Notes: generated by a model from the letters alone, not told the origin. Counted from the first letter of the stretch, positions 28,158 to 37,999 are shown. The stretch: DNA of 64,000 bases from Bacteroidota bacterium (GCA_018267915.1 JAFDXN010000060.1:62001-126000), one strand, 5' to 3'. Translations and numbers: made by a program.

Positions 28158-29489
28158 GTGAAAGTACCGGTTACAAATAAAGATATCATCAGGCTGGCGG
28201 CGCCCATATCGCTGGCCCTGCTGGTGCCTCAGGTAAGCTTCCTGACCAACACGGCCTTCCTGGGCCGCTTTGGCGAGCGCGAACTTGGGGTGAACGGTGT
28301 GAGCGGTATTTTTTACCTCATTATATCGATGATCGGCTACGGGCTTAGCTGCGGTATGCAGATACAGATGTCGCGCAGGGCCGGGGAAGGAGATAATGAC
28401 GGTCTTGCCAAAGTGTTTGTGAATGGCGCGATGCTCTCAGTAATGTTTGCCTTAGGCCTGATGATGCTATCGCTATGGGTCACGCCGGTGCTCTTCGGGC
28501 TGAGCCTGCACAATAGCGACAACATTGTGCTTACGATCAATTATCTATATGTGCGAGTCTGGGGCTTGCCATTCCTGATGCTGACACAGATAGCCAACTC
28601 CTTCTTTATATCCATCCATCGTTCGCGTTACCTGATCTACGGATCATTGGTGGGTGCCGTAATGAACATATTTTTTGACTACACGTTGATATTCGGCCAT
28701 TTCGGCTTTCCGCGCTGGGGGCTTGCCGGTGCGGCTACTGCTTCTATAATCGGGGAAGGGGCATCTTGTGCAGTGATGTATGGGGTTTTCTACTTCAACA
28801 AACTTTATGTCCGCTACCGTGTTCAGGACTACATGGTTTTCGATATAAAACTATCGCGCAGAACATTGAAAGTGGCTGCTCCGCTCATCATACAATTTCT
28901 CTTTAGCATAGGTGGCTGGCAGATATTTTTCATTTTTGTGGAGCACCTGGGGGGGCAAGAGCTTGCGGCCTCTCAAATACTGAGAAGTATCTTTGGTATT
29001 GTGGGTGTTATCACCTGGGCATTTGCTTCCACATGCAACACCATGGTGAGCCATGTGATTGGCCAGGGAAAACAAAGCCTTGTGATCGCTACGATATTGA
29101 AAGTGGTGAAGCTAAGTATGCTCTGTACAGTGATAGTGTGCGCCACTTTATTGCTATTCTCTCACTCTTTTTTGCAGCTATACAGTAACGATGAAGCATT
29201 GGTGCTTTTCGCGATACCAAGCCTGAGGGTTATTGTGCTGGCCACGGTTATTATGTCAATTTCGACTGTGGTTTTCAATGGTGTCGTAGGCACAGGTAAC
29301 ACTGTTGTTAACCTGTTCACTGAAATAGCCTGTGTATGTACCTACCTTGTGTATTGTTACTTTATGATAGAGCGCAACCGCTGTTCATTGCCATGGGCGT
29401 GGGTATCAGAATTCGTGTATTGGAGCAGCCTGCTGATAGGCTCGTTTATCTACCTGAGAAGCGGACGTTGGAGAGGAAAAACGATATAG
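28158..29489 (+). CDS. MATE family efflux transporter
   Basis: 443 residues with twelve predicted membrane helices. The start MKVPVTNKDIIRLAAPISLALL and the later GAAPLIIQF-like element (KVAAPLIIQFLFSIGGWQIFF, about 237) show the two-fold internal repeat of MATE multidrug and toxin exporters. Other family segments are SFLTNTAFLGRFGERELG and the cation-site region around CNTMVSHVIGQG. Substrate not predictable. GTG 28158 is taken as start; TTG 28152 is an alternative. Confidence 0.88.
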   Translation: MKVPVTNKDIIRLAAPISLALLVPQVSFLTNTAFLGRFGERELGVNGVSGIFYLIISMIGYGLSCGMQIQMSRRAGEGDNDGLAKVFVNGAMLSVMFALGLMMLSLWVTPVLFGLSLHNSDNIVLTINYLYVRVWGLPFLMLTQIANSFFISIHRSRYLIYGSLVGAVMNIFFDYTLIFGHFGFPRWGLAGAATASIIGEGASCAVMYGVFYFNKLYVRYRVQDYMVFDIKLSRRTLKVAAPLIIQFLFSIGGWQIFFIFVEHLGGQELAASQILRSIFGIVGVITWAFASTCNTMVSHVIGQGKQSLVIATILKVVKLSMLCTVIVCATLLLFSHSFLQLYSNDEALVLFAIPSLRVIVLATVIMSISTVVFNGVVGTGNTVVNLFTEIACVCTYLVYCYFMIERNRCSLPWAWVSEFVYWSSLLIGSFIYLRSGRWRGKTI

Positions 29490-29512
29490 GTTGGTAAGTT
29501 AGTGCGTGGCTT

Positions 29513-29842
29513 TTAAGCGGCTTGTGCGATAATATCTTCCATTGTAATGCCGATATGGCTTTCATCATAGATACACTCGCCGTTTTTGATCAGTAATATT
29601 TGTGGGGATTCGTGCCAAACGTCGAACACATCGGCGATCTTGTTGGATAACGCGCGGTACTTGATCAGGTCCAGAAAATAGAATTTAATGTCTTCCGGGG
29701 CTTTTGCTCTTTCCAATCTCATTTTGGCCATTTCGCTGGTGCCGCAGCGGGTACTGTGCTTGAATATAATTACCGGCTGATGTTTACTCTCTTCTATTAT
29801 TGTGTCCAGCTGTGTTTCGTCAGTCAGTTTGATCCAGTTCAT
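29513..29842 (-). CDS. ytxJ: Bacillithiol-system redox protein YtxJ
   Basis: 109 residues of thioredoxin-like fold with the motif FKHSTRCGTSEMAK (about 28-41), a single-cysteine (monothiol) active site as in YtxJ. YtxJ proteins occur with bacillithiol biosynthesis and are thought to act as bacilliredoxins, removing bacillithiol from protein cysteines. Other matches: HESPQILLIKNGECIYDESH. It implies that this organism makes bacillithiol, consistent with Bacteroidota. Confidence 0.88.
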   Translation of the reverse strand: MNWIKLTDETQLDTIIEESKHQPVIIFKHSTRCGTSEMAKMRLERAKAPEDIKFYFLDLIKYRALSNKIADVFDVWHESPQILLIKNGECIYDESHIGITMEDIIAQAA

Positions 29843-29908
29843 ACGGCAAATATATCATGAAGTATGCCATCAACTATTTGATAATGTTAATAAGGCCATA
29901 GGCAAATG

Positions 29909-29940
29909 TTTGTTCGGGAGGGTATTTGCCTTTATTTTCG
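29909..29940 (+). promoter_or_regulatory. Promoter of fabD
   Basis: TTTG (29909-29912), 20 bp, TATTTTCG (29933-29940): one mismatch to the Bacteroidota pair TTTG / TAnnTTTG. The fabD ATG follows 17 bp later. Confidence 0.55.
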
Positions 29941-29957
29941 CGGCGTAAAAGATATTT

Positions 29958-30839
29958 ATGAAGCATGCATATATTTTTCCCGGCCAGGGCGCTCAGTTTT
30001 CGGGCATGGGGAAAAGCCTTTACGAGCAAAACTCATTGGCAAAGGAATATTTTGAACAGGCCAATGAGATACTGGGTTTCAGGATCACGGACATTATGTT
30101 CAACGGCAGCGATGAAGACCTGAAGCAGACGAAAGTGACACAGCCGGCTGTGTTCCTGCATTCGGTAATACTCTTCAATACCGCGCCCGACCTGATACCG
30201 GATGTAGTGGCGGGGCACTCCCTGGGTGAGATATCGGCGCTTGTGGCAAATAAGGTACTGACCTTTGAAGATGGCCTGAAGCTGGTTGCGAAGCGCGCCA
30301 TGGCTATGCAGAAAGCCTGTGAGATCAACCCATCCACCATGGCCGCGGTATTGGGCATGGAAGATGCCAAGATCGAAGAGATCGTTAGCGGTATTACCGA
30401 TGAAGTGGTGGTGGCTGCGAACTACAACAGCCCGGGCCAGCTGGTGATCAGCGGCAGCATTGCAGGTATCAATAAGGCATGTGAGCTGCTGAAGGCCGCA
30501 GGTGCGAAGCGTGCGCTGGTATTACCCGTGGGTGGCGCTTTCCACTCGCCACTAATGGCGCCTGCAAGGGAAGAACTTGCGGCTGCGATAGAGCGCACGC
30601 ATTTCAACAACCCTACCTGCCCGATATACCAGAATGTGGATGCCAACCCGTATATAGACCCGCATATGATAAAAGAAAACCTGATCAACCAACTGACATC
30701 GCCCGTGCGCTGGACTCAAACGGTGGAGCATATGGTGCGTAACGGTGTAACACAATTTACAGAAGTGGGACCGGGCAGTGTGCTGCAGGGACTGGTAAAG
30801 AAGATAGCGAAGGATGTGGCTACTGATGGAATAAGCTAG
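29958..30839 (+). CDS. fabD: Malonyl-CoA:acyl-carrier-protein transacylase
   Basis: Loads malonyl groups from CoA onto acyl carrier protein for fatty-acid synthesis. 293 residues with FPGQGAQFSGMGK at the N-terminus, the nucleophile in VAGHSLGEISAL (serine about 90), the conserved arginine region KLVAKRAMAMQKAC, and the catalytic histidine in GGAFHSPLM (about 198). A strong terminator follows. The gene stands alone, away from the usual fab cluster. Confidence 0.96.
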   Translation: MKHAYIFPGQGAQFSGMGKSLYEQNSLAKEYFEQANEILGFRITDIMFNGSDEDLKQTKVTQPAVFLHSVILFNTAPDLIPDVVAGHSLGEISALVANKVLTFEDGLKLVAKRAMAMQKACEINPSTMAAVLGMEDAKIEEIVSGITDEVVVAANYNSPGQLVISGSIAGINKACELLKAAGAKRALVLPVGGAFHSPLMAPAREELAAAIERTHFNNPTCPIYQNVDANPYIDPHMIKENLINQLTSPVRWTQTVEHMVRNGVTQFTEVGPGSVLQGLVKKIAKDVATDGIS

Positions 30840-30861
30840 TCGATTATAATAGGGAAGAAAT

Positions 30862-30892
30862 AAAAAATGGCTGCTAAATGCAGCCATTTTTC
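30862..30892. terminator. Bidirectional terminator between fabD and a type A secreted protein
   Basis: AAAATGGCTGC (30864-30874), loop TAAAT, GCAGCCATTTT (30880-30890), with A and T runs on either side. It serves both convergent genes. Confidence 0.85.
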
Positions 30893-30912
30893 TTATAAGG
30901 ATGACAATAAAA

Positions 30913-32610
30913 TCAGAGCTTTTCGAACTTAATTGTCTTGTTTCCCATTTCACCCTTCAAATTGGCAAAGTAGATACCCGCAGGTAAGGTTTTGACATTT
31001 ATTTTGGTGTTGTTTTGTTTTATGGATTGCTTCAGCACTATCTGGCCAAGGGTGTTTGTTATTTCAATAGTACTATAAGTCGACATGTCAGTTGTAATGG
31101 TGAGTAGGTCGTTTACAGGATTGGGGAACACTGCAATTTTCGTGCTGTTCAGAATTTCAACCTTTTCGGGAACATGTATTTTATTCACAACCTGGTTGGT
31201 CATCACTACAGGATTTACGTCAAAATAAATGCCTGCTCTATTTGGTATGTAAGTTCCGGGTGGCAATGTCGGTTTAGATTGAATATTGTATACCACCATG
31301 CCTGCATCATGGCCGTGGTGCGAACTATCGGGTAAGTTGATGTTGGGGAAATCGAACTTTAATATGTAGTGACTCCCGCCATATTTTATCAGTTCCGTGT
31401 AGACGTCCGCAGTTGTCGACACCAGGTTAAAGGTGTTTGGAGTTACATTGTCGGATAAGGTGTCCAATATGTGAATGTTCCTGGCTGTGTCGTTCCCGGT
31501 ATTTTGGAAATGAATGGTGTATTCCAGTCTTGTTCCTGCCGTTATATCACCCTGCGGTGATACATTTTTGTAGTTAGGGTCCCATGCAGCTTTAACAGTA
31601 TCCACCCTTATGACGGTATTATTTGAAACGTTCGTGTCACCGGCGGTTGGCGTAAGATAAAAACTGTATTGCAGGGTATCGCCTACTGTTAGCGAAGGAA
31701 TAAAGGGCGTATCTACTGCCAGAGTTACGTACTGGGGTATGTAAGCGGCCACACCAAAATTCCAGGTAACAGTATTGCCGACAACAGTCGTTGGGGCTGG
31801 ATAAGCTCCCGAAAAAGCTATTTTCGGACTGAGGTTTGCCACAAGGGTTGCATTGGCTCCGTTGCAGTCGGTGTTGGTAACGTGAATGTTAATGTAAGCC
31901 CATGTCGGCTTTATGCCAATACTAACATGTTCCGCTAGATCGTATGCAGGCACGGGAGCACAATTAAGCGCAAAATACTTGTGCGCGTGTTGGTTCGGAG
32001 CATTTACCGTGTCATAAATAATGCCGCTTAAAGGGCACGTAACGGTGATGCCGGGCGGTGTCGCGATGATTTTGTAGGTATAGATCGTTCCGGGAGGGCC
32101 ATAGTGGATGAAATACAGCCCACATGCGTCGACAGTATCTATTACAACGTTACTCGAGTCGATCTCAATGGTTAAGGGAAAATAGTTGGGAATATCGCCG
32201 GCGTCGAAAACGCAGTTATTATTAATGTCGTTGTATGAAGATATGCTGATATGCTGACAACCATTATAGTTGAAATTGTGTGTTTGAGAGTCAACACGCT
32301 GGCCGGCATTAATCAGCACATACTTTATTGTGTAGGCTCCCACACTTGTATATATTGTGCTTCCCTGCGCATTGCCCTGCCCGGCCATGTTAGTTACGTT
32401 AACTGTATCTACGGTGGCGTTGCCCCAGGAGATTTCTATCGCTTGGCCAACAGTATAGGTGTTGGTCATTACGTGAGCACCCACATGTCCGTTGCACGAT
32501 GTATCAACGGATTCGGCCGCACCGGTAATGTGATATAGTTGAGCACTAATCCTGGAAGAACTTGCAAGCATTGCAGTCAATATGGTCAGGAATAAGTAGA
32601 TCTTTTTCAT
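30913..32610 (-). CDS. Secreted protein with T9SS type A sorting domain
   Basis: 565 residues with a signal peptide (about 1-24, MKKIYLFLTILTAMLASSS...SAQ). Beta-sandwich domains follow, including a CNA-like segment (SSYNDINNNCVFDAGDIPNY) and DUF11/DUF7619-type domains with DPNYKNVSPQGDITAG and LEYTIHFQNTGNDTARNI (about 350-385). The final 75 residues (KIAVFPNPVNDLLTI ... KTIKFEKL) form a type A sorting domain for export through the type IX system. Probably a surface or released structural protein. Confidence 0.87.
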   Translation of the reverse strand: MKKIYLFLTILTAMLASSSRISAQLYHITGAAESVDTSCNGHVGAHVMTNTYTVGQAIEISWGNATVDTVNVTNMAGQGNAQGSTIYTSVGAYTIKYVLINAGQRVDSQTHNFNYNGCQHISISSYNDINNNCVFDAGDIPNYFPLTIEIDSSNVVIDTVDACGLYFIHYGPPGTIYTYKIIATPPGITVTCPLSGIIYDTVNAPNQHAHKYFALNCAPVPAYDLAEHVSIGIKPTWAYINIHVTNTDCNGANATLVANLSPKIAFSGAYPAPTTVVGNTVTWNFGVAAYIPQYVTLAVDTPFIPSLTVGDTLQYSFYLTPTAGDTNVSNNTVIRVDTVKAAWDPNYKNVSPQGDITAGTRLEYTIHFQNTGNDTARNIHILDTLSDNVTPNTFNLVSTTADVYTELIKYGGSHYILKFDFPNINLPDSSHHGHDAGMVVYNIQSKPTLPPGTYIPNRAGIYFDVNPVVMTNQVVNKIHVPEKVEILNSTKIAVFPNPVNDLLTITTDMSTYSTIEITNTLGQIVLKQSIKQNNTKINVKTLPAGIYFANLKGEMGNKTIKFEKL

Positions 32611-32706
32611 TTGATTTCGATTTGAAGGTTAAAAAGGTGCTTCGGTATTATTGACGTAAATATATGTATGGGCGTTAGAAGAAAACAGAAAATTAATAAA
32701 ATGAAA

Positions 32707-32728
32707 AAGGCCGGTAGATACCGGCCTT
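32707..32728 (-). terminator. Orphan minus-strand terminator
   Basis: AAGGCCGGTA, loop of 2, TACCGGCCTT: a perfect 10-bp stem. The T run (TTTTTC) follows only on the minus strand. No minus-strand gene ends here: upstream on that strand is the plus-strand sucD leader. It would block read-through into the type A secreted protein gene. Confidence 0.7.
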
Positions 32729-32884
32729 CGAAATCTAGAATTGATTACCCATTACAAAATTTAATCTTTTATGGTACAGTACAGGTTTATCTTTGTAGCA
32801 ATTAAGTAGACATAAGGTGTTTGGAAAAGGTTGGGAAAAAGGTAAAAGCTTTTTGTTATTCTTAACAAGCGGGCCGAAAGGACG

Positions 32885-32915
32885 CTTGCTTTTGATGGCA
32901 ATTCCCTTAATTTTG
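32885..32915 (+). promoter_or_regulatory. Promoter of sucD
   Basis: CTTG (32885-32888), 19 bp, TAATTTTG (32908-32915), a full TAnnTTTG match. The sucD ATG lies 34 bp downstream. Confidence 0.55.
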
Positions 32916-32949
32916 CCCGCGTTCTAAAAAAATAATTGATATAAGGCTT

Positions 32950-33834
32950 ATGGCTGTTCTGGTTAATAAGAATTCGAAAGTGATTGTGCAGGGCTTTACG
33001 GGTACCGAAGGTACGTTCCACGCCACGCAAATGATAGAATATGGCACCAATGTAGTGGGTGGCGTAACGCCTGCCAAGGGCGGTACACAGCACCTGGACC
33101 GCCCGGTGTTCAATACCGTAAAAGATGCAGTGGACGGGACCGGTGCTGATGTGTCGATCATTTTCGTTCCGCCCGCTTTTGCAGCCGATGCGATCATGGA
33201 AGCTGCCGATGCCGGTATCAAGGTGATCATCTGCATTACTGAAGGCATACCGGTACAGGATATGGTGAAGGCCCGTGAGTACCTCAAAGGCAGGGACTGC
33301 AGGCTGATAGGCCCCAACTGCCCCGGCGTAATTACGGCGGGTGAGGCTAAGGTGGGTATCATGCCCGGCTTTGTGTTCAAGGCTGGCCGTATTGGTGTGG
33401 TATCAAAATCGGGTACGCTTACTTACGAGGCTGCCGACCAGGTGGTGAAGGCCGGACTGGGCATCTCTACTGCCATAGGTATAGGTGGTGACCCGATCAT
33501 AGGGACCACGACTAAAGAAGCGGTGGAACTGCTGATGAACGATCCGGAAACAGACGGCATCATCATGATAGGCGAGATAGGCGGCAACATGGAAGCCGAA
33601 GCTGCCAACTGGCTGAAGAATAATATGCGCAAACCTGTGGTAGGCTTCATAGCCGGCCAGACAGCACCTCCGGGCCGACGTATGGGCCATGCGGGTGCGA
33701 TAATAGGCGGCGCCGACGATACGGCCGCAGCGAAGATGAAGATCATGCGGGAGTGCGGTATCAATGTAGTGGAAAGCCCGGCCAACATCGGTGCGACTAT
33801 GGCAAAAGTGTTGAAGAAAGAAGCGGTAGCTTAA
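32950..33834 (+). CDS. sucD: Succinyl-CoA ligase alpha subunit
   Basis: Alpha subunit of the TCA-cycle enzyme that converts succinyl-CoA to succinate with ATP or GTP formation. 294 residues: CoA-binding Rossmann domain ([39 protein letters not shown]) and ligase domain with the phosphohistidine loop GHAGAIIGG (about 245). The beta subunit gene sucC is not adjacent, so the pair is separated on this chromosome. A perfect-palindrome terminator follows. Confidence 0.97.
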   Translation: MAVLVNKNSKVIVQGFTGTEGTFHATQMIEYGTNVVGGVTPAKGGTQHLDRPVFNTVKDAVDGTGADVSIIFVPPAFAADAIMEAADAGIKVIICITEGIPVQDMVKAREYLKGRDCRLIGPNCPGVITAGEAKVGIMPGFVFKAGRIGVVSKSGTLTYEAADQVVKAGLGISTAIGIGGDPIIGTTTKEAVELLMNDPETDGIIMIGEIGGNMEAEAANWLKNNMRKPVVGFIAGQTAPPGRRMGHAGAIIGGADDTAAAKMKIMRECGINVVESPANIGATMAKVLKKEAVA

Positions 33835-33851
33835 TACCGATAATATACTTT

Positions 33852-33888
33852 GAGAAGAGGCGGGAAATTTCCCGCCTCTTCTCTTTTA
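33852..33888. terminator. Bidirectional terminator between sucD and uvrA
   Basis: A perfect 32-bp palindrome: arm GAGAAGAGGCGGGAAA (33852-33867) and its complement (33868-33883), then TTTT. It is shared by the convergent sucD and uvrA genes. Confidence 0.85.
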
Positions 33889-36738
33889 TCATAGTTCCAA
33901 TTTCAAATATTGGCCGGTATAGCTATCGGCAATTTTGGCGATCTTCTCGGGTGTACCTTCTCCCACTACCTTGCCACCGCCTGAGCCGCCTTCAGGGCCC
34001 ATGTCTATTATATAATCTGCGACCTTGATCACGTCCATATTGTGTTCAATTACTAAGACTGTGTTGCCCCGGTCGGCAAGTTTGTTGAGTACCGCGAGCA
34101 GGTGTTTTATATCTTCAAAGTGCAGGCCGGTGGTCGGTTCGTCGAGTATGTAGATAGTCTGGCCGGTATCACGCTTTGAGAGTTCCGTTGCCAGCTTTAC
34201 CCGTTGAGCTTCACCACCACTTAATGTCACAGCGCTTTGTCCTAATGTAACATAGCCCAGGCCCACATCCTGCAATGTCTTGATCTTGCGATGCAGGTAA
34301 TGCACATTGTTGAAAAAGCTTACGGCCTCGTCAACAGTCATATCAAGCACATCGGCTATCGATTTGCCTTTGTATCGTATTTCAAGCGTTTCGCGATTAT
34401 AGCGGCGGCCATTGCATTTTTCGCAAGGCACATATACATCGGGCAGGAAGTTCATTTCTATCACACGCATGCCACCACCCTGGCATTCTTCACAACGGCC
34501 ACCCTTTACATTGAAGGAAAAGCGGCCTGCGTTGTAGCCGCGGATCTTTGCTTCCGGCACCTGAGCAAAAAGCTGACGCACCTCGTTAAAGAAACCGCAG
34601 TAGGTGGCAGGGTTGCTGCGTGGCGTTCGTCCGATAGGGCTCTGGTCTATTTCAATTACTTTATCGATATGCTCCAGGCCCTCTACTTTTTTGTAGGGCA
34701 TGGGTACCTGCTTGAAGTTGTGGTAGCAGTGTTTACCTAATATGGGATACAGCGTATCGTTGATCAGTGTGCTTTTACCACTGCCGGAAACACCCGTTAC
34801 GCAAACGAAGGTGCCAAGCGGCAAATCGATGCTTACATTCTTTAAGTTATGACCGGTTGCTCCTTTCAATACCAGTTTCTTACCGATGCCTTTGCGGCGC
34901 TCCGCGGGCACTTCTATTTTTAGGTGCTGATTGAGGTAACCTGCTGTTGTTGTGTTGCTCTTAATAACATCTTCGGGGCTGCCCTGGCTTACGATCCTGC
35001 CTCCATGTATCCCGGCAGCCGGGCCGATATCGATCAGGTGATCTGCCGCGAGCATAATGTCTTTATCGTGTTCTACCACTAACACTGAATTGCCGCCATC
35101 GCGCAGGTTGCGCAGGGCATTGATGAGCCGGTGGTTATCGCGCTGGTGCAGGCCGATGCTTGGCTCGTCGAGTATGTAAGTGATGCCCGTGAGCTGCGAG
35201 CCGATCTGGGTGGCAAGGCGGATACGTTGCGATTCGCCGCCGCTGAGTGTGCGGGTGGGCCTGTCGAGTGTGAGGTAATGCAAGCCTACATCGAGCAGGA
35301 AATGCAAACGGTCGCGTATCTCCTTAAGTATGTCTTTGGCAATTACATTTTGCTTGTTGCTCAGCCGTTTTTCTATCCCTGTGAACCAGGTCATCAGGTC
35401 TTGCAATGATTTCTGCGACAGTTCAGCAACATTCAGCCCATCTACCTTAAACCACAAGCTTTCTTTCTTTAGTCTTGCGCCATTGCATTCAGGACAGAGT
35501 GTCAACTCCATATAGCTTTCTGCCCAGTCGCGTATAGCCTCAGAAGTCGTCTCATTGAACCAACGCAGCAGCATGTTCACAATACCCTCATAGCTGTGTT
35601 GCGCTACTTGTTCATGGTAAGCTTCAGCTTCGTCGTTAGTGTAAGTGAGCACACCTTCTTCGTTCCCGTAGAGCAAAAGGTTGAGTTGCTTTTGCGGAAT
35701 GTCCTTTATCGGCGTGGTAAGTGATATTTTATTTTTCCGGGCCAGTATAGTGGCCTGCTGAAATGTCCATGCTTCGCGCTCCCCACCCAATGGAGCAATG
35801 CCGCCGTCATTAATGCTTTTGCTCTTGTCCGGCAGCACCTCAGCCATATTCACCTGGTACACACTGCCCAGGCCTTTACACTTGGGGCAGTAGCCGTAAG
35901 GTGAGTTGAAAGAGAAGGTGTTGGGTGATGGTTCTTCATATGACAGGCCTGTATCGGCGCACATCAGTTGCTTGCTGTACTGTGTGACCGCATTCTTGTC
36001 AACGTCGAGAACGAAAAGGAGGTCTTTGCCCATTTGCAAAGCTTTCTGTATACTTTGATTCAGGCGCGCATTTGCATCGGTTTGTACGATCAAGCGGTCT
36101 ACTACCAGCTCAATGTCGTGAATCTTATACCTGTCCACCTGCATCCGCTCTTTCAGATCTGTGATCTCGCCATCTACGCGCACTTTCAGATAGCCTTGCT
36201 TCCGCAATTGTTCAAAGAGTTCACGATAATGCCCTTTGCGGCCACGTACTATAGGTGCTAAAATGGCTATTTTTTTGTCGCTGAAATGTTCGCGCACATG
36301 GGCTATGATCTCATCTTCGCTGAAGCGCGACATTTTTTTGCCTGTGTTGTAAGAGAACGCTTCCGAAGCTCTTGCGAAAAGCAATCGCATAAAATCGTAC
36401 ACTTCCGTCACGGTGCCCACAGTTGAGCGTGGGTTGCGATTCGTGGTCTTTTGTTCAATTGATATTACAGGCGAGAGCCCGGATATCTTATCTACATCCG
36501 GCCGGTCGAGGTCGCCCATGAACTGTCGTGCATAGGCAGCAAAGCTCTCCATATATCGCCTCTGCCCCTCTGCAAAAATGGTATCGAATGCCAGTGAAGA
36601 TTTACCACTGCCGCTGATACCCGTTATCACAACCAGTTTGTTCTTGGGAATATTGACATCGATATTCTTCAGGTTATGCACCCTTGCTCCCTGCACTTCT
36701 ATATGTCCGTCTGCTGTGCGCTGCTCCTGCTTTGCCAT
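33889..36738 (-). CDS. uvrA: UvrA excinuclease subunit, copy 1
   Basis: Damage-recognising ATPase of nucleotide excision repair, acting with UvrB and UvrC. 949 residues from ATG 36738 (preferred over a TTG 15 bp upstream). It has two ABC modules: Walker A GISGSGKSSL near residue 40 and GVSGSGKSTLIND near 640; signatures LSGGESQRIRLATQIG and LSGGEAQRVKLATELS; and zinc-binding pairs CPKCKG, CPECNGARL and CEECQGGG...CEKCNGRR. Repair-domain sequence RSTVGTVTEVYDF is present. A second full-length UvrA is encoded 10 kb away. Which copy is the main repair enzyme cannot be told from sequence. Confidence 0.95.
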   Translation of the reverse strand: MAKQEQRTADGHIEVQGARVHNLKNIDVNIPKNKLVVITGISGSGKSSLAFDTIFAEGQRRYMESFAAYARQFMGDLDRPDVDKISGLSPVISIEQKTTNRNPRSTVGTVTEVYDFMRLLFARASEAFSYNTGKKMSRFSEDEIIAHVREHFSDKKIAILAPIVRGRKGHYRELFEQLRKQGYLKVRVDGEITDLKERMQVDRYKIHDIELVVDRLIVQTDANARLNQSIQKALQMGKDLLFVLDVDKNAVTQYSKQLMCADTGLSYEEPSPNTFSFNSPYGYCPKCKGLGSVYQVNMAEVLPDKSKSINDGGIAPLGGEREAWTFQQATILARKNKISLTTPIKDIPQKQLNLLLYGNEEGVLTYTNDEAEAYHEQVAQHSYEGIVNMLLRWFNETTSEAIRDWAESYMELTLCPECNGARLKKESLWFKVDGLNVAELSQKSLQDLMTWFTGIEKRLSNKQNVIAKDILKEIRDRLHFLLDVGLHYLTLDRPTRTLSGGESQRIRLATQIGSQLTGITYILDEPSIGLHQRDNHRLINALRNLRDGGNSVLVVEHDKDIMLAADHLIDIGPAAGIHGGRIVSQGSPEDVIKSNTTTAGYLNQHLKIEVPAERRKGIGKKLVLKGATGHNLKNVSIDLPLGTFVCVTGVSGSGKSTLINDTLYPILGKHCYHNFKQVPMPYKKVEGLEHIDKVIEIDQSPIGRTPRSNPATYCGFFNEVRQLFAQVPEAKIRGYNAGRFSFNVKGGRCEECQGGGMRVIEMNFLPDVYVPCEKCNGRRYNRETLEIRYKGKSIADVLDMTVDEAVSFFNNVHYLHRKIKTLQDVGLGYVTLGQSAVTLSGGEAQRVKLATELSKRDTGQTIYILDEPTTGLHFEDIKHLLAVLNKLADRGNTVLVIEHNMDVIKVADYIIDMGPEGGSGGGKVVGEGTPEKIAKIADSYTGQYLKLEL

Positions 36739-36750
36739 AAATTGAGGATG

Positions 36751-36758
36751 CAAATTTA
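36751..36758 (-). promoter_or_regulatory. -7 box before uvrA copy 1
   Basis: TAAATTTG on the minus strand, 12 bp before the ATG at 36738. No clear -33 element and no obvious LexA-type operator was seen. Confidence 0.4.
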
Positions 36759-36814
36759 CTAATGAAAATACAGGGAATCCGTCTTACGGTTATTGTTATT
36801 TGGAATGACCCTAT

Positions 36815-37777
36815 TTAGTGCTTGCGGTCTATCACGTAGGCCACTAATTCTTCCATAGCACGTCTCTCGGGGGAATCAGGGTATAGGTGTAGCAATTCCA
36901 GGCCCTGTTGCTGGTATTCCTTCATTTTTTGCTGGGCATATTCAATACCGCCTGTGCTACGTACAATACCGATCACTTCATTTACGGCCTGCCTGTCAGT
37001 ATTTTTATTTTTTACTATATATATGATCTTCTTCTTTGTAGCATTGTCTACGTTTTGGAGCGCGTATATCAAGGGGAGGGTCATTTTGCGCTCCTTTATA
37101 TCTATACCTGTAGGCTTGCCAATGTTGTCGTCACCATAGTCGAAGAGATCATCCTTGATCTGGAAGGCGATGCCGATCTTTTCGCCGAAAAGCCTGAAGG
37201 ATTCCGCTTGCTCCGGGCTATCACCGGCTGAAAAGGCTCCGGCCGCACAGGCCGCTGACAGCAGGGACGCCGTTTTCGCTTTAATTATTTCGAAATATAT
37301 TTCTTCTTTAATGTCCAGTTTTCGTGCTTTCTCCATCTGGAGCAGCTCGCCCTCGCTTATTTCCTTCACAGCACGCGAGGTGATCTGCAGAATAGGGTAG
37401 TCGCCATGCTCTACTGACAATAAGAGGCCCTTAGCGAGCAGGTAATCGCCCACCAGCACAGCTATTTTATTCTTCCATAATGCGTTTATTGAGAAAAAAT
37501 TTCTACGAATCATGGCATTGTCCACCACATCGTCGTGCACCAGGGTAGCAGTGTGCAGCAATTCTATGAGCGATGCGGCGCGATAAGTCTTTTCGTTGAT
37601 GCCCCCGGCAATTTTGGCAGAAAGCAGCACGAACATGGGGCGCATTTGCTTACCTTTTCGCTTTATAATAAAGCGCATAATCTTGTCTAGCAAGGGGTTT
37701 GAGCCCTTTACATTGTCTGAGAATTTTTTCTCAAATGTCGACAGTTCATTGCCTATCAGCTGCTTTACCAGTTCCAT
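36815..37777 (-). CDS. Long-chain polyprenyl diphosphate synthase
   Basis: 320-residue trans-prenyltransferase that extends farnesyl diphosphate to make, for example, the menaquinone side chain. The first aspartate-rich motif is LVHDDVVD (about 80), the second QIKDDLFDYGDD (about 208), and GKQMRPMF (about 42) binds the diphosphate. Small residues before the first motif fit long-chain products such as hepta- or octaprenyl diphosphate, but chain length is not certain. It lies 76 bp upstream of uvrA on the same strand and diverges from the porin gene. Confidence 0.92.
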   Translation of the reverse strand: MELVKQLIGNELSTFEKKFSDNVKGSNPLLDKIMRFIIKRKGKQMRPMFVLLSAKIAGGINEKTYRAASLIELLHTATLVHDDVVDNAMIRRNFFSINALWKNKIAVLVGDYLLAKGLLLSVEHGDYPILQITSRAVKEISEGELLQMEKARKLDIKEEIYFEIIKAKTASLLSAACAAGAFSAGDSPEQAESFRLFGEKIGIAFQIKDDLFDYGDDNIGKPTGIDIKERKMTLPLIYALQNVDNATKKKIIYIVKNKNTDRQAVNEVIGIVRSTGGIEYAQQKMKEYQQQGLELLHLYPDSPERRAMEELVAYVIDRKH

Positions 37778-37904
37778 TTATTGATGCCAAACGGCCATAA
37801 AGATTGCAAAAGTCGGCTATGAATGCGAAAAATTGGCCTTTTTTTTGGCATAGTCCTTGGTAAATGTAAAATCGATGTTAATGAAACATTTTTATTTTTT
37901 ATTC

Positions 37905-37935
37905 TTTGTTTTTTTCAAAGTGTCCTTTACCTTTG
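37905..37935 (+). promoter_or_regulatory. Promoter of the OmpA-family gene
   Basis: TTTG (37905-37908), exactly 19 bp, TACCTTTG (37928-37935): a consensus Bacteroidota promoter. The start codon is 64 bp downstream, giving an A/T-rich leader of about 60 bases. Confidence 0.75.
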
Positions 37936-37999
37936 TTCCGTATTTGTATTTTAACCAAAATATAGTTTAACCAAAATTCTCTAAATAAACAAATCTGTT

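Larger units (their letters stand above)
32611..32949. other. Gene-free stretch before sucD
   Basis: 339 bp without a credible ORF. It holds the orphan minus-strand terminator (32707-32728), a plus-strand TATCTTTG box (32788-32795), a CAAGCG...CGCTTG hairpin capped by a GAAA tetraloop (32866-32888) and the sucD promoter. A short non-coding transcript is possible but unproven. Confidence 0.5.
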
